A stretch of 64,000 nt of DNA from Morinoia aosen (GCA_030386875.1 CM059575.1:52172859-52236858), one strand, 5' to 3'. Shown: positions 1 to 12,639, counted from the stretch's first letter. Numbers and translations are program-made. Notes: generated by a model not told the origin, from the letters alone.

Positions 1-1103
1 AATTTGTTTATTTGTACTCCGTTGATCTTGATGAAACAAAAGAGAAGGGAGGATATCGCACAGTTGCAGAAACAGCCGCAGCGAACTGATGAGTGATGAG
101 ATTTCCAAGGCTATTGCTCAGCATCCTCAAATGGAATGGTTGTTTCCAACCTTTTATGATATTTTCATCTGCGCTCGACTCGTAGCCAGGGTTCACTTTA
201 TGTGGTCTCTACCGTGCGCCAAGCTGTTGTAGCATATACTCACGATTACTCCAGTGAAATTAAACCCTGTGGTTAGGTTTAATTAACCTCTACGTTGAAT
301 TTACTAGTCAAACTAAAACTTGATAACCTGATTGTCCCAATTTCAATCACGGTTATGCAAACACGGTACACTGGAATTCATTTGAACATTACATCTTTGT
401 GATCATCGTTATGACGGCGAACAACAAAAGTAATACTCATTTTTTACTTAATTTGAAGTTCTTTAGGGGTGCTTTTCTGGACTAAATATTAAAACAGTGT
501 AGCGCCTGGACTTGAAATTTATTGCATTTAATTTTAAGCAGCTTTAGTTGTTTTGAAGGTAAAAATAGATACTATTTAGCCGCAGTGTTCATGATGCACA
601 ATGCATTCTGCATCTCGATTCTTAATTGGGTATATTTTTTCTGGTACAGAGTTTCCATTTGAGTGCTCTTAGCACAAAGTCACGGCCTTCTCATAATTTC
701 AATGGCTTTCTATTGACATACTAAGGTTTTATTTGTTGATCGCGTGCTGTTAGCACAAAACCCTCTTAGCTTTGTGCGACGTCTTATGCTGTAAAACACA
801 TGTACCTAAGTCATTCAAAGTACTTATGTTTTCATTAATCCGAGTATTCAACATTGCATGAATGGAATAACACTAGCGGTAATGATGGCTAGATGGTCAA
901 GTATTCAATAGCCAAGTTTTACCGCTTTGCCTTCCTGTGCAGGTGAGCACTCGAGCGATGGTATCAATATTAGTACTTACAATGTCCGATGTTGATCACC
1001 CTTGCTGGAGCAAAAGCAACAATTTCATTGCAATAAATACGTTAACATCAGGTCTGCTCTTATATAAATGAGACAAGAACCCTCACGTAGGATGTTGTAA
1101 GTA
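1..1103. other. No recognisable gene
   Basis: AT-rich sequence with only short ORFs lacking family similarity; nothing seen that I can support. Confidence 0.5.
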
Positions 1104-1947
1104 CAGAGTGCGGCAGAACCGATTGAGCAGATTTGAGGGTTCACAGTTCGCGGGTGATGGGAGAGACAGATGCACGCGGTCTCGTTTTTCCATCAACATT
1201 CCCATTTCAATAGCTGACACGGTGTTGACAAGAGTGCATCCCGGCTTTGCCGTGCGAGCATATTTTGAAAAGAGCCAATTTGTGATTGCGACGCAAAGAG
1301 CTTTTTGGCAACAGTTAAACTTTCCGGGTGACGATCTCGTTTCTCAAGCAAACACAATTCGGTCCAGGGGGAGACTAGTAGAGGCAACAGGTAACATACT
1401 AAGAACAGACACACATGGCCGACTCAGATCCATCAGAATACCAAAAAAATGAAAGCAGCGATAGTGCAGTCGCTGAGACGTTCTGCTCGAAGGCATGCTG
1501 TTGCTTTGCGCGTATCCGACCTCAGCGTGAGAAAGATTCTGCTCATGCATTTAAAGTTTCATCCTTGCAAAATATTTTGTAATACGCCAAAATTTGTGTG
1601 AGCAAATGCTTGCTCAGATCGCTTCCGAAACAGCTTTCTTCAGTAGCGACGAGGCACATACTGTCTGATGGGGAAGGTGTTTAAACGTTGCCCTCACACC
1701 TTACTAAAGCTAAGGGAGCGAATTGGTTATAAAGTCACCATACACGCAATATGTGTAAACTTACTGGTCAAAACTTCTTAGATCGACTCCACCAATGTGT
1801 TGCTAATAATGGTCGCCATCTTGATTTAATTTTCAGAAATTTAGGATTTTAAATGGTAAGTACTGCCAATTTCAAGTGTGATAACATTTCATCTCATTGC
1901 ATTTTTATAACTTTTCAAATTCGCTCAATCGGTTCTGCCGCAGCCAG
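1104..1947 (+). mobile_element. Mariner-type DNA transposon relic with DUF4817 helix-turn-helix
   Basis: 844 bp bounded by inverted ends sharing GCGGCAGAACCGATTGAGC (left about 1110-1128, right complement about 1923-1941), each next to a TA, as expected for the IS630-Tc1-mariner superfamily. Plus-strand coding begins near the left end. It contains FAVRAYFEKSQFVIATQRAF followed by a degenerate linker, then, after a frameshift near 1450, SARRHAVALRVSDLSVRKIL in another frame. This is the two-part DNA-binding region (DUF4817 plus second helix-turn-helix) of such transposases. Past about 1600 no DDE catalytic domain is readable, so this copy is internally deleted and inactive. Confidence 0.75.
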
Positions 1948-1949
1948 TA

Positions 1950-4850
1950 TGTAAGCAGTGATAACTCATCAGTCACATAGGTTGAAATTGGAGCGTATTC
2001 ACCACATATGTAACGAATTTCTTATCATGTTTCCTGTTCTTATGAAAATTACTTTGACCATTGTACGCCTTTCAAAATTCTGTTCTCTTATGTGTCAAAC
2101 GATGTGTGTGAAAGTAATTTTCTTGGCCTATTAGAGGAGCCGTTCATGCGGCGTTTAGTTCTTGCTTTCCCATCACATTCCGTGTGTTTTGTGTGCCTCC
2201 CACGTCAGTCGCTTCTCTGCTGTGGAATTCTGTCGTACGTCGCATTAGATTACAAACTGTTGGTGTCAAGTATTTTATGAGTGTGTCATTTGTGTTAAGT
2301 ATAGGATATTTCTAGTCTTATTCAACGAGTAAGAGTTAAATTGATGAGGCCAGAGAATATGTTCCAGTTTGTTCTGTATCCCTTCCTAAATGCTGGAGTA
2401 GATGTAAGCGTTACTTTTGCCATTAAATAATCTGCCATAAAATCAGGAATGTAAGTTCACCTGCTAGAGAAGCAAAATTTTTCCTGTTTACTGCTATGAA
2501 CTGTGGCCGATATGAATATCTAATGGCAAGTCTCTTTTAACCGTGTCCATAATTTTAGTTTGGCGAAATTATTCCAAAATAACCGTTACCCATTCTCTTT
2601 ATAATAGGCGATTCCTCTGCACATGGCAGTACCCTTAGATCGAGGTGGAGTGCACCCAAGGATGTTCAGGAATGCGAAGCAGGAGTGATGGATGTGTTGT
2701 TTTTCTTTATATGCATGCCACTCTGTATACCACCAAATTGTTTCTCTTAGTTACTATTTTATGAGTATATTTTTTAATATTCCTAATTTTAGAAATTAGT
2801 TATACTCGTATATGGGCCTCTCCCAATTCCTCTCCTTTTTGACATCCGTTTAGGACACTGGAAAACTGTAGCCTCTTTCAACATTCAGTGAATTCGATAC
2901 ACGGTAGGTCTGACGGACGCGCATATTGCTCCCAATATATATTTTTGGCTTCAGTTGTAGACTGGTCGAAGTGCCTCTTTCTAGCTAGCCTATCCTAGCA
3001 GCATCAAGTGCGGGGATTAATAGTTTTGTGTGAACCTGATTCCGGCCAGGAAGAGCAGATATGTACTGTATGATGGAAATATTTGCTTGGATATCCAATG
3101 CTGGCACTCGCCTGCATCATAGTGCTAATGAGTTTCTGCTAGTTAGATTCATAACTTGTAGACTAGCCAGCCATGCGTTCATGCATGAACCACGTTTAGA
3201 AAATGGTCATGACGTCATCGTACCATCATGTCCAATTCGCCAAAACGGAAAATCAGCGTGTGCAAATCTAAGGAAGTTTCTTTGAGAAACTTGTTCAACG
3301 TGAAATGTGTGAAGACTTGGAAGCGATGATTGAGTTGAAGCTGAGGAGCTATGCCTTTCGTTGCCCCATCGTTATAGATTTTTGAGGCACTGCATACTGT
3401 GACCTGTACCTCGTATTTTATTTCCGCGCTTTGTCTTGATCACAAAGTCATTCGAGTAATTAACTTTCAATATTGGCAAAACTGTACAATGAAGAATCCT
3501 TTTTGTTTTTTAACATGAATTGAGAAGTGAGGCATTGAAACGCATTGTAAAACAATATTTTATTGGAAGAGTATTTATTTCATAAACTTAGGCTTGTTAT
3601 TGAAAAAATAAATTTGGTGCAATATTCCTATTGAAGTGTGTATGTTACTACTTACTAGAGTTTTTGAACAATTTTTTAAAATCTAGTCGCTAGACATGCT
3701 AGATTGTCTATCATTGTAATTCACCGTTTACATTATCATGCAAGCATTTGTTGTCTTCTCACCGCCGCCAAATAGTCCGGAACTTGTAGTATTTCGTAAC
3801 GAAATTTTCGCTTTGTTATTTTTATTTTTTGTAAAAGTTAGACGATTTGTTTTTACCCTATGATTAGATCCTTCAATTATGCAGTGTGTAATTAGATTGA
3901 ATTTTTCGATCATCTGCGGTATTGATGTGTCAGTTGCTTACTATCATTTACCATATGTTGGGCATTTTATGATAATTTAACCCAGCTTAACTGATAGTCC
4001 ATTTTATTTTGAGGTTGTCTTATATTTTCGCGTACCGTACGTTGCTTTGCAATCAGGCATCGTACTCCATTGTCACGAGCTGCTTTTTGTTGCTGTTATT
4101 GTTGTGCGTTTCTTTCGCTAAGGAACTTATTGAAATTATTGGCATGTTACACTCCAAAAAAATGATCAAACACGAATTTTTAATGCACGTGTGTGTATGT
4201 GAAATTTTTCATGCAATGGCGTTCACTGTGTGTCAGTGTGTTAAGGCATAGTTTTTTTTGTGGTGTGGTCATATGAAATACAAAAGTGTGCAAAAGTGAA
4301 ATTGAATACGTAAATTTCACGGTTCATATAGTAACTCAAGAATTTTAGCCAGTGCAAAAAAAACAGTAATCAAACTATTTTTAGTAGCATGAAAATGTAG
4401 TTATGCATGACTTACCCATTTGGGACAAGATTTCTCTGAATGTAGGTTTGGCACACTCAAATATGTCATAGATTTCTGTAGTATGTTCAAGTTAGATGGT
4501 GAAGCTTAGACGTAACTGTGAAGAAGTCCTGTGAAGATAAATAGTTCACTTTGCTCTAAAATTATAAGCTAGCAAACGATGAAATATTGCTTTGGGAAAA
4601 CGGCTGCTGTATTATCTAATCGATGACCCAAACAAAAAACGCGGAAATATACAGACTTCACTACCTCGGAATGAAGTTGCATTACCTTTCAAAATCAGTT
4701 TTGCTTCTCCCCTGCCGTTAGCCGAAATTTGTTACATAAAATGGAAGTTATACTTGATGAGACGAACGAAAACCTGTGGAGTTGCTGAGTACTTCACATA
4801 ACTGTGAGGAAAATGTTGTGTTATTCAAACTCTGCTTGATTTTAAATGGA
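1950..4850. other. No recognisable gene
   Basis: About 2.9 kb of AT-rich DNA with scattered short ORFs (up to 80 codons) showing no motif I recognise. Confidence 0.45.
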
Positions 4851-4852
4851 GG

Positions 4853-5160
4853 AAAATATGTGAGGGCCCGAGCTAAGAGTTAGGGATGCCATCTTTTCGT
4901 TGAAATTAAATGTTTTTTGTTATTTTAACGACCACCTTTTTTTCGGTTTACTGCTGTCCTGTTTTCAGTACCTACTACTTCTTCAACTTTGATCTTGTTT
5001 CATTAACTTCTTCCTGAACTTAATGTTTCTATGCCTCCTTCCGTATAGATTCCGCGTTTCCTTATCTCCATACTAAATGTTACCTTCCTCCTTCCTATCT
5101 TTGAAACACTCTTATTTTTAGTGGTTAGGGAAACCTAAACTAATGTATAATCTAATCTTT
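4853..5160 (+). repeat. Interspersed repeat copy (partner at 60.07-60.40 kb, inverted)
   Basis: Roughly 300 bp that matches the reverse complement of 60068-60395 in blocks such as GAGGGCC..GAGCTAA, CGGTTTACTGCTGTCCTG and AGATTCCGCGTTTCC. The partner ends in an ATT/TAA microsatellite, the usual tail of some non-LTR elements, so this is probably a SINE or a LINE 3' end. No coding capacity seen. Confidence 0.6.
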
Positions 5161-8100
5161 ATATGATGGAGATCACATAGACAAACGTGCGACCCACATG
5201 CAGCTTTATCGTTTTTCTTAAAGTACCCTATGCTGGCCGTTGTCATCTTGCCTAGCGGACCAGGCCTTCTTTGAAAATGTACCATTGCCAAGCAATAGTT
5301 ACAGAGCTGTGATTTGTTGTCCTTGGTTTCTAATTTGAGAGCTTACTCGCAGTCTCGACATTGCCGTGGCAGCTGTGGTCACTGTATTGCTTCGGCGAAT
5401 TCCAATAAGATGTGCACGTTTCTGTAGAACTGGCTCATTATTTCAGTGCTACATCTGCATTACAATGCCTGATTGGTCTGTATGAATTACTCTTGCTCTC
5501 TTTTGTAAAATAACAAATAATGCTCTTCGTACAGCAATCCCGATCCGTTGTAAGCTTTTTATCAGCATGGCGTCAACTGGAAAGTTAGATGTCACTTCTT
5601 CATGCCCAACTTGGTAGACTTCATTTCTAGGACAAGGTTCGAAGAATGCGTCTGTCTGAGACGTACGAGCATAATACTGTTTGCGAAACTATTGGTTACT
5701 GAAGCATATTACTTACCTTGACTCATGAGACCTTTGTTCAGTCGTTCTTTTTAATTACACTTAGAGAACCATTGTTTTTAGTGCTGTTAGTGTTTACGGT
5801 AGCTTTTTGGCTAAGACCCGATGTACCGAAGTGTTCGCTCCTTTTGAATATAGGAGGATTTCATTTTTAGTGCTGGGTAAATGATTTATCCATCAGACCC
5901 TGTTCATGAACGCTAGTACGTTTTGCTCTTTTGTTAAATGACTAGACGACTTTGTAAGGGAGAAAACTGAAGAGCGAGTATTTCTACCTTTATATTTAAT
6001 CTCAGCTAATATTTGTTTTGAGAGTTTATTATGGACATTATTGTTTATTCTTAGATGCTGCTCTTGCCAATGTGTGTTGTTCTGTGTAATTGGACTTGCT
6101 AGAAATGCTGATTTGCAGTCGATAGATTGGAATGACGGACGATATAGAAGTAGTCTAGGAAGTGGCATGCGGGAGATTGTTGGGCGATATTGAAGGCTTG
6201 TGTTGGGATCGTATCACTCTGGCGTTTTTTGAATGGGAAATCGTAGTGTCGCTCTCCTCAAGCGCATAAGATGGGCTATATGTTTGAAACATGTAATCAT
6301 GTGCTATGGGGCCTGGCGCCCTCAGAGGATGTGCTAATAGGTTCCCTCAGTTATAGGTTGGCTTTCTGTCTTCTATCTTTCGTGCCCAATAAGCTTTTCC
6401 TGCCGTCTCTGCTATCGCTTCTTCGTTTTTCCCTCTTCCTTCGTAATTTACTGTTTCTCTGGGCAGGGTATCCTTTGTGTCAACACACTTCGTGCATTGA
6501 GTCCTTGTTTTTTACAGTTCAACGTAATGGTCTCTTCTATTCATTCTCTTTAGATCATATTTGTTGTAGCTATGGAGTCCTGAAGGAATATGGTTTTGTA
6601 TAATGATATGAATATGTGATACGAGAGCAAGAGGTGCCGAGAGCGTGATCATTTTCTCCGAACATTTGTAAAGATTACGTGCGCTATGTGTAGTCAAAGT
6701 TATGAAATTGTAGGCGTGTGTGAGCGGTCTCTGAGGTTTGGATGAATCATTTATGAGGAATTTCATGCATTTTCAAAAGGATATGTTGTGGGATGAAGAT
6801 ACCACTACATGTGGGATGAAGATCCTTTCTCCTTCTTCTCTTTGAACATCTTTGTTGGGATGAAGGGAGGATAAAGCTAATTTATAATCAATAAATCCCT
6901 GATAACACAGTTCCCATTGTCATACAAAAGTGCTGAAGTTTTTGGACAGTGAGATTGAGTATCATAATAAGTTTCGTTCTATTAGCTTGTGAATGGACAA
7001 CGGTATCGATGATAAAAGTTGATGCTGTCATGTCCTCAGTTCCTTCCACGGTTTCAGATTTTCAAATGTCATTTGATGTTTGTGTATCTTGAAAGAATTT
7101 TAGTTTTCAGATAATTCCAAATTGATACATGGATTGTGCTTTTATATTTTTTCAAATCAATTTGTATACACCTTTCAGCTCAGCCTCGTGACTTGAAATC
7201 ACGTTATTCCTTTTCTCTTATTTTTCTCCTGTTTTCGTTGTTCTGCTTTCGTGTAGTCATGTAATATATCTTCGACTGCGTGTGTTCAGCTCATTTCGCA
7301 AACCTTGTCAGCGTTGAGTGATTAGAAGCGTTATTGCTCGAAATATGCTATGAATGTGGTCATTTATCGATGTTCGAGAGTGCTTTAACTGCGTTCTAAA
7401 GCCTCATCTGTGCAATTTTTCCTTAGTATGGGAATCGTACTATTAAAATTTTCAGTTTATAGACTACCCAGCCGAAAAGTTTGCCAGACCTTGGAGAAAC
7501 GTGGATGTAATGAAACTATCATGTTTAATAGTGTATGAAACCGCCTATGATATTGATTACAGCTTTCATTTTATGAGGCTTAAATTCAACTAAATTTTGC
7601 AAACAATCTTAGCAGATATTTGTTTCAATTACCAGCAAATGTTGAAAAAGAAATTCTAACGAAGACAGAGGAGGTGTTGAGACTCGCAGCTCCTTCTTCC
7701 CCTGATTTCACAAATTATCGACAGGGTTTATAAAGAGAGGCAGTAGAGGCTGTTCCATGTGCGGACAAGATCCCTTATGATTCTTGAATTGGTCCTCCAC
7801 AATACGGCACCGGTGGATGCGAGCGTTGTTTTGAAAAACACTGAAGCCCTCAGAAAAAGAAAAATCCATAGACGGATGAATTTAGTGCCCCAGGCGGCTG
7901 AAATAATCCAGAGATTTAATTTGTTGTTGTCTGTGGATGTCTAATCGAATCTTGACCATGTGAAGCATCCTCAGATCACTACACAGCTCCCGAAAGCCTG
8001 TACTGTCAAGGCGATGTATGGAAAATCCAAATATTTGGGGTTTTCTTCCTCACCCCATCATAGCCATATTTTTTAAATGAAATGATGTTTTTCGTCTGAC

Positions 8101-8580
8101 CATTGGATGTGTGTTTCCGTTGCTCTACAGTCCTATCTTAATAGTGTTACGTATGCTGAGGCCGTTCCGTTTGATTAGATATAGCTTGGTTTTAATTTAA
8201 TAATATTAGGAATTTTAAGTACACCGTAAAAAGAAGTTCTTCGTCAGGGCGGTAATCGGATAAACATCTGCTAACAGCTTTACATTTGTATCGGTCGTTT
8301 TTTTTTTTTTGTATGGCAAGGTCCATGAGAAGCTGGTGCATTACACTGCTGCTATTTGACTATGTTTTGCGTTTCAGAGTGGTAAAGAAGTGTTGCTACC
8401 AGCATCGGTGGGCCAGTAATGGGGGATGTTGATGTTGTCAAGTGTGTGTTGTTCTCCTACTTAACTACTCCGTGCTTTTGCAGTGTCGTTGAAGAAATCT
8501 GTGGACAAATATGTAATAGTGATGTTTCAGTAAAAAATAGCAAGAAAATTTGTTTCCATTCAACTCCCAATGTTAAACAT
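5161..8580. other. No recognisable gene
   Basis: 3.4 kb without supportable gene or known repeat. A short near-duplicate (GTGGGATGAAGAT) occurs twice around 6787-6825. Confidence 0.4.
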
Positions 8581-8682
8581 TGTGGCGATATTCTAGTACT
8601 TATTGGACGATTCTTAGGGAATCTTATGCGTAAAATAAACAGAAGAACCAAAGTGCATGTATACATTTTAATTAAAAGTAAA

Positions 8683-8717
8683 CGTTTCGGAATACATAAA
8701 TTCCATTTTCAGTGCTG
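8683..8717 (-). ncRNA. Degenerate hammerhead-ribozyme motif (Penelope copy 1, left arm)
   Basis: Minus strand: CTGAAAA, a stem GGAAT/ATTCC, then GAAACG. It has the layout of a hammerhead core but the CTGATGA box is mutated at two positions; expected inactive. Confidence 0.5.
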
Positions 8718-8966
8718 AAACAAAGTAAAATACTGTACATGAGAAAATGTCCGCAAACTGTAAAAATGAAAAGTGATTCACATATTAAGAAACTAAACTA
8801 CCTAACCCAATACTAAAATTCATCCGAAAATAAGCAAGCCTAAAAATAACGTATATTTACAAATTATAAAAATAAGATACCTAAACAAACCCAATTATTC
8901 AAAAGCCATTCATTCACACGCTCATATCCCGGATTCATTCACACACTAAGTACATGCAACCTCATG

Positions 8967-9566
8967 TTAGTAAGTAGGGACAATGTTTAGTTTAGTGGCA
9001 CTGTTATCTTTATTCAATTGAGGTCTATGAGAAAATATATAAAGTGATTCTAAGATTCGAAGATCTTGTTCATAATTAGTTTTACAAAGCGTTGAAAAGT
9101 TAATGGTTTTGAATGAATGATCTGAATTTTCACAGTGCTCTCTGATGGAAGATTGCGATGGTGAAGCTAATGGTCGGCCTGTTCTATGAGAAATACCTGC
9201 ATGTTGGCTGTGTCTGATGAATTGTTGGACAGTAGAACTCCCAACATAAGATTGCATGCAGCAATCACACTTATACATGTAAACACATCCACTCCACAGA
9301 CACTCCTCCAAACATTCCTTCCTATTAAAAAACGATACAATTTTGAAATTGTTTCTATAAAAGATTCGCACGTCCACAGACATAAAAAAATTCCGGACCA
9401 GAGCTAACAATTCCTTCCTGAGACTGGCGTCCAAATAACCTAAGAATGGTATTTCGATATACGACGTCTGCTTTGCTGCACTTTGGACAACCGGTGGCGG
9501 ACAAAATTTCCTATCCAAAAATTTTCTTACTACGTTGTCGATCAAGAATTTAGGATATTTATTCAT
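8967..9566 (-). CDS. GIY-YIG endonuclease fragment of Penelope-like element
   Basis: 199 codons open. Residues about 1-90 are the reverse-transcriptase-to-endonuclease linker; about 91-190 are the GIY-YIG nuclease with VYMYKCDCC and YVGSS as the two core motifs, histidines and the late glutamate. In intact elements the nuclease nicks target DNA to prime reverse transcription. No upstream polymerase remains, so it is not expected to act alone. It ends IVPTY-stop, identical to the right-arm copy. Confidence 0.72.
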   Translation of the reverse strand: MNKYPKFLIDNVVRKFLDRKFCPPPVVQSAAKQTSYIEIPFLGYLDASLRKELLALVRNFFMSVDVRIFYRNNFKIVSFFNRKECLEECLWSGCVYMYKCDCCMQSYVGSSTVQQFIRHSQHAGISHRTGRPLASPSQSSIREHCENSDHSFKTINFSTLCKTNYEQDLRILESLYIFSHRPQLNKDNSATKLNIVPTY

Positions 9567-9597
9567 GGTTAAAATTCAGCAAATCTATCGAATTTTA

Positions 9598-9930
9598 ACC
9601 ATGAATAAATATCCTAAATTCTTGATCAACAACGTAGTAAGAAAATTTTACGTTGGGAGTACTACTGTCCAACAATTCATCAGACACAGCCAACATGCAG
9701 GTATTTCTCATAGAACAGGCCGACCATTAGCTTCACCATCGCAATCTTCCATCAGAGAGCACTGTGAAAATTCAGATCATTCATTCAAAACCAGTAACTT
9801 TTCAACGCTTTGTAAAACTAATTATGAACAAGATCTTCGAATCTTAGAATCACTTTATATATTTTCTCATAGACCTCAATTGAATAAAGATGACAGTGCC
9901 ACTAAACTAAACATTGTCCCTACTTACTAA
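9598..9930 (+). pseudogene. Deleted inverted copy of the Penelope-like endonuclease
   Basis: Plus-strand repeat of the 8967-9566 coding region with an internal deletion joining VVRKF to YVGS, removing the first GIY-YIG motif. The remaining residues (FIRHSQHAGISHRTG to IVPTY) are almost identical to the left arm, so the two arms are young or were copied together. Confidence 0.7.
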
Positions 9931-10184
9931 CATGAGGTTGCATGTACTTAGTGTGTGAATGAATCCGGGATATGAGCGTGTGAATGAATGGCTTTTGAAT
10001 AATTGGGTTTGTTTAGGTATCTTAGTTTTTGAATTTGTAAACATACGTTATTTTTAGGCTTGCTTATTTTCTGATGAATTTTAGTATTGGGCTAGGTAGT
10101 TTAGTTTCTTAATATGTGAATTACTTTTCATTTTTACAGTTCGTGGACATTTTCCCATGTACAGTATTTTACTTTGTTTCAGCA

Positions 10185-10217
10185 CTGAAGATGGAATTTA
10201 TGTATTCCGAAACGTTT
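10185..10217 (+). ncRNA. Degenerate hammerhead-ribozyme motif (Penelope copy 1, right arm)
   Basis: CTGAAGA, stem GGAAT/ATTCC around TTATGT, then GAAACG. One core substitution (T to A in CTGATGA) should abolish cleavage. Confidence 0.5.
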
Positions 10218-10281
10218 GCTCTTAATTAAAATGTATATATGCACTTTGGTTCTTCTGTTTATTTTGTGACGATATTCAGTA

Positions 10282-11280
10282 AGAGTTCTGGAAAACTGCT
10301 AATTATTCGAACTCCTTAGATTTCAACCACCGAGTATTAACACTTTGACAGCAACTTGCGCTACCGGTGGTCACGGAGGGAATTTTCACAATGCTGCTGA
10401 CCTACCAGTCGTCGCTAAATTTTCGTAAACACTTGATTTAACCGAGATGATGGCACGATCCAGCTAATGGTTGCTATTCTCTAAATTGCTTTCTACAATT
10501 GCCTTTAAATTTGACTTGAATGTTGAATTTCAGTAAATCCAATCGCGGTCGAAGTGTTGAGGGAAGTTGTAAGAGAATGATTATTCTATAACACGCTCTT
10601 AACTAACTGCGGCACTATGCCATTAAAATTTTTAAGAGTGTTGCTCTTCATTACGGCCATCATGCGGATCTTCATGGCCTGCACGCAAAGAAAATCCACT
10701 CAGCCTTTATTTTTACCAGCATAGTATAACTTTTCTGTTAGAAATATTAAACAGGTACTTCCCAGCTGTCGTGACATTTTATCGTCTCGAGAGTTGGATG
10801 ATTTTAAATCTCGTAACTAAGCAGGTGACCAAATCTCCTGTAGGGGATTTTTGCACAGCGCGTTCATCTGACAACTTATAGAATTGATATAGGAACTGTA
10901 ATATGTTTATCCTGTCCTCGCATATAATGATTTCAGTTTCATACCTTCAAAATATGGATTTTGCCGATAGAGGGTGTTACAGTTAAACAGCCTTTTATAC
11001 CTGAACTTCCCGCAGGTTAAACAAGCATAATTTGATCTATAAAAGGGTTAAAAAATTAGTTTACAAGTTACTAAACTAATAAGTATGAGTCGTCGGGTTA
11101 ATGAAAAACAATATTTAGAACAGTGTTGCTCTGTAAGAATACAGGGCTTAAAGGTAAGTTAGTGGTCACAATCGGTTGTCGAAATTTCGCTCATCTGCAT
11201 GCGTAGAGGCGCCCATGGAACGATTGCTGAGCCTGTGCAAAGTGCATGGCATCGATTTGTAAGTAACTTTTAAGTTATTA
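10282..11280. other. No recognisable gene
   Basis: About 1 kb with nothing I can support. Confidence 0.4.
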
Positions 11281-11284
11281 TGTG

Positions 11285-11960
11285 TCTAATTCTAAGCCGA
11301 ATCTTTTTCGTGAAAGTCGCTCATGTTCGACGCTATCGAATGCTTCGCAGAGATCGAGCAGCAGCAATAGTAATACTCCATTTAGGTCAATATCCCCTTA
11401 CATTTTTCTACGATGTTGTCGGAAAAGCTCTAGTGTTCCCCCTATAGGGATATTGATTTCGATGAAGTAAATTTAATCTGTTCAAGTGACAGTTGTTTCT
11501 TTTTCACTTTCTATAATAGTTTGGACAGGACAGATGAGAGACTTATGGGCCTGTAGTTTTATGCTGTATTAATACCGCCAGTTTTATGCAAAGGTCTAAT
11601 TCTGGAGTTTAGGAATAAGTTCCCATGGGCTTGGAAGCTTATTACTAGTTAGTGATGTATTAGTTATCAAACGAATCACTGGTGCTGTAACTGGGAAGCT
11701 GTCTTTGTTATATTGAAAACTAATAACGTCATGTCCGACTGTTTTTGTGTTATTCATAGAGCGTGGAATTTTCCGTACCTCAGATTTCTATTTATTCAGA
11801 AAATAATTATTTGCCGCTTCTTTACAGCCAATGATAACTACTACCATTTTTTCTACAAGCTGTGAAAGTAATCTTTGCTGATGCACCAACGTGGAAGTTC
11901 CTTCCGATTTCATCGGATGAGTTTTGAATTTGATGTATCCAACTTCTTAGTTTTTCTGAC
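11285..11960 (-). mobile_element. Decayed LINE reverse-transcriptase fragment
   Basis: On the minus strand, frames with stops and shifts still read SFPVTAPVIRLITNTSL, then NYRPISLSSVLSKLL (about 11509-11553), then LLLLDLCEAFDSVEHERL (about 11320-11385), which is motif A of a non-LTR reverse transcriptase with its catalytic aspartate. This is the order expected for a Jockey/CR1-type ORF2. Several stops and a frameshift make it old. Ends not determined. Confidence 0.72.
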
Positions 11961-12215
11961 AATATCCAGGATAGGATATTATTTGATGACCTTTGAACTA
12001 TCCGCGTAGCTGGTTCAAGTAATATTACCGAGTAAGTTATACATAATGTGTAGAAAATTCATGACTCAGAAATGAATTATGAGACAATGTTGATTCAAAC
12101 CAATACGCTTTTTCAGTAATTGATCTCGCGAAAACTTAGATCTAAGATTCAATTTGTGCTTTTGCGACAGAAGTCTCGTAAGCTAAAGAATCCACAAGAT
12201 TTTGTTGTAACTAGT

Positions 12216-12629
12216 GCACTAGTGAGGTGCACCAGTTGCGCGCGGTGCAGTTTTTCACTGCACGTCTTTTTCCAACGCGAAGTAAAAAACTGCACTTGAC
12301 CAGATTACAACTCTTTGTATTGTAACCCTTTAAACGGTGCAGCGACTTTCTAAACTTGTGCAAGATGCCGCGGTGTCATTTCAGGTTACATTTCGCGGTT
12401 CAGGTTCACGTGAGGAGGGTTACAAAACAAGTTCTTGTGTGTGACGTTTTTAATAATGTTTTAACCACTACTCTCTCAAATCTGGCATCGCGACTGCCAG
12501 CATTGCATGAAATGTAGTTGCAGTTTTAACTGCGCAGTGAAAAACTGCATCGTGTGAAGGTAGGTGCAGTTTTTTACTGCTCATCGGAAAAAGACGTGCA
12601 GTGAAAAACTGCACGGTGCGAAGGCGGCC
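12216..12629. mobile_element. Foldback element with GTGCAGTTTTTCACTGCAC inverted ends
   Basis: Both ends carry GTGCAGTTTTTCACTGCAC followed by GTCTTTTTCC in inverted orientation (about 12254-12283 and about 12587-12615). Extra copies of the AAAAACTGCAC word lie inside. Flanking TAACTAGT/TAACTGGT may be an 8-bp target duplication, imperfect. No transposase; a non-autonomous DNA element of unknown superfamily. Confidence 0.6.
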
Positions 12630-12639
12630 TAACTGGTAA

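Larger units (their letters stand above)
8599..10264. mobile_element. Penelope-like retroelement, palindromic copy 1 (GIY-YIG endonuclease part)
   Basis: Head-to-head inverted structure. The left arm (about 8600-9566) reads on the minus strand; the right arm (about 9598-10264) reads on the plus strand. The left-arm protein (minus, 9566-8967) runs from the linker after the reverse transcriptase (KYPKFLIDNVVRKFL) into a GIY-YIG endonuclease: VYMYKCDCC, QSYVGSS, downstream RHSQH, and the glutamate of LRILESLYI. The right arm repeats this but lacks the stretch between VVRKF and YVGS. Flanks TGTGGCGATATTC (8581-) and TGTGACGATATTC (10265-) are a target-site duplication of about 17 bp. The reverse transcriptase itself is absent: a 5'-truncated, non-autonomous copy. 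Outer ends carry hammerhead-like motifs. Confidence 0.82.

Noticed and set aside
6271-6603. 110-codon plus-strand ORF rich in Leu/Phe
   Set aside because: Composition follows pyrimidine-rich DNA; the hydrophobic run is not a convincing membrane protein and no start context or partner exon was seen.
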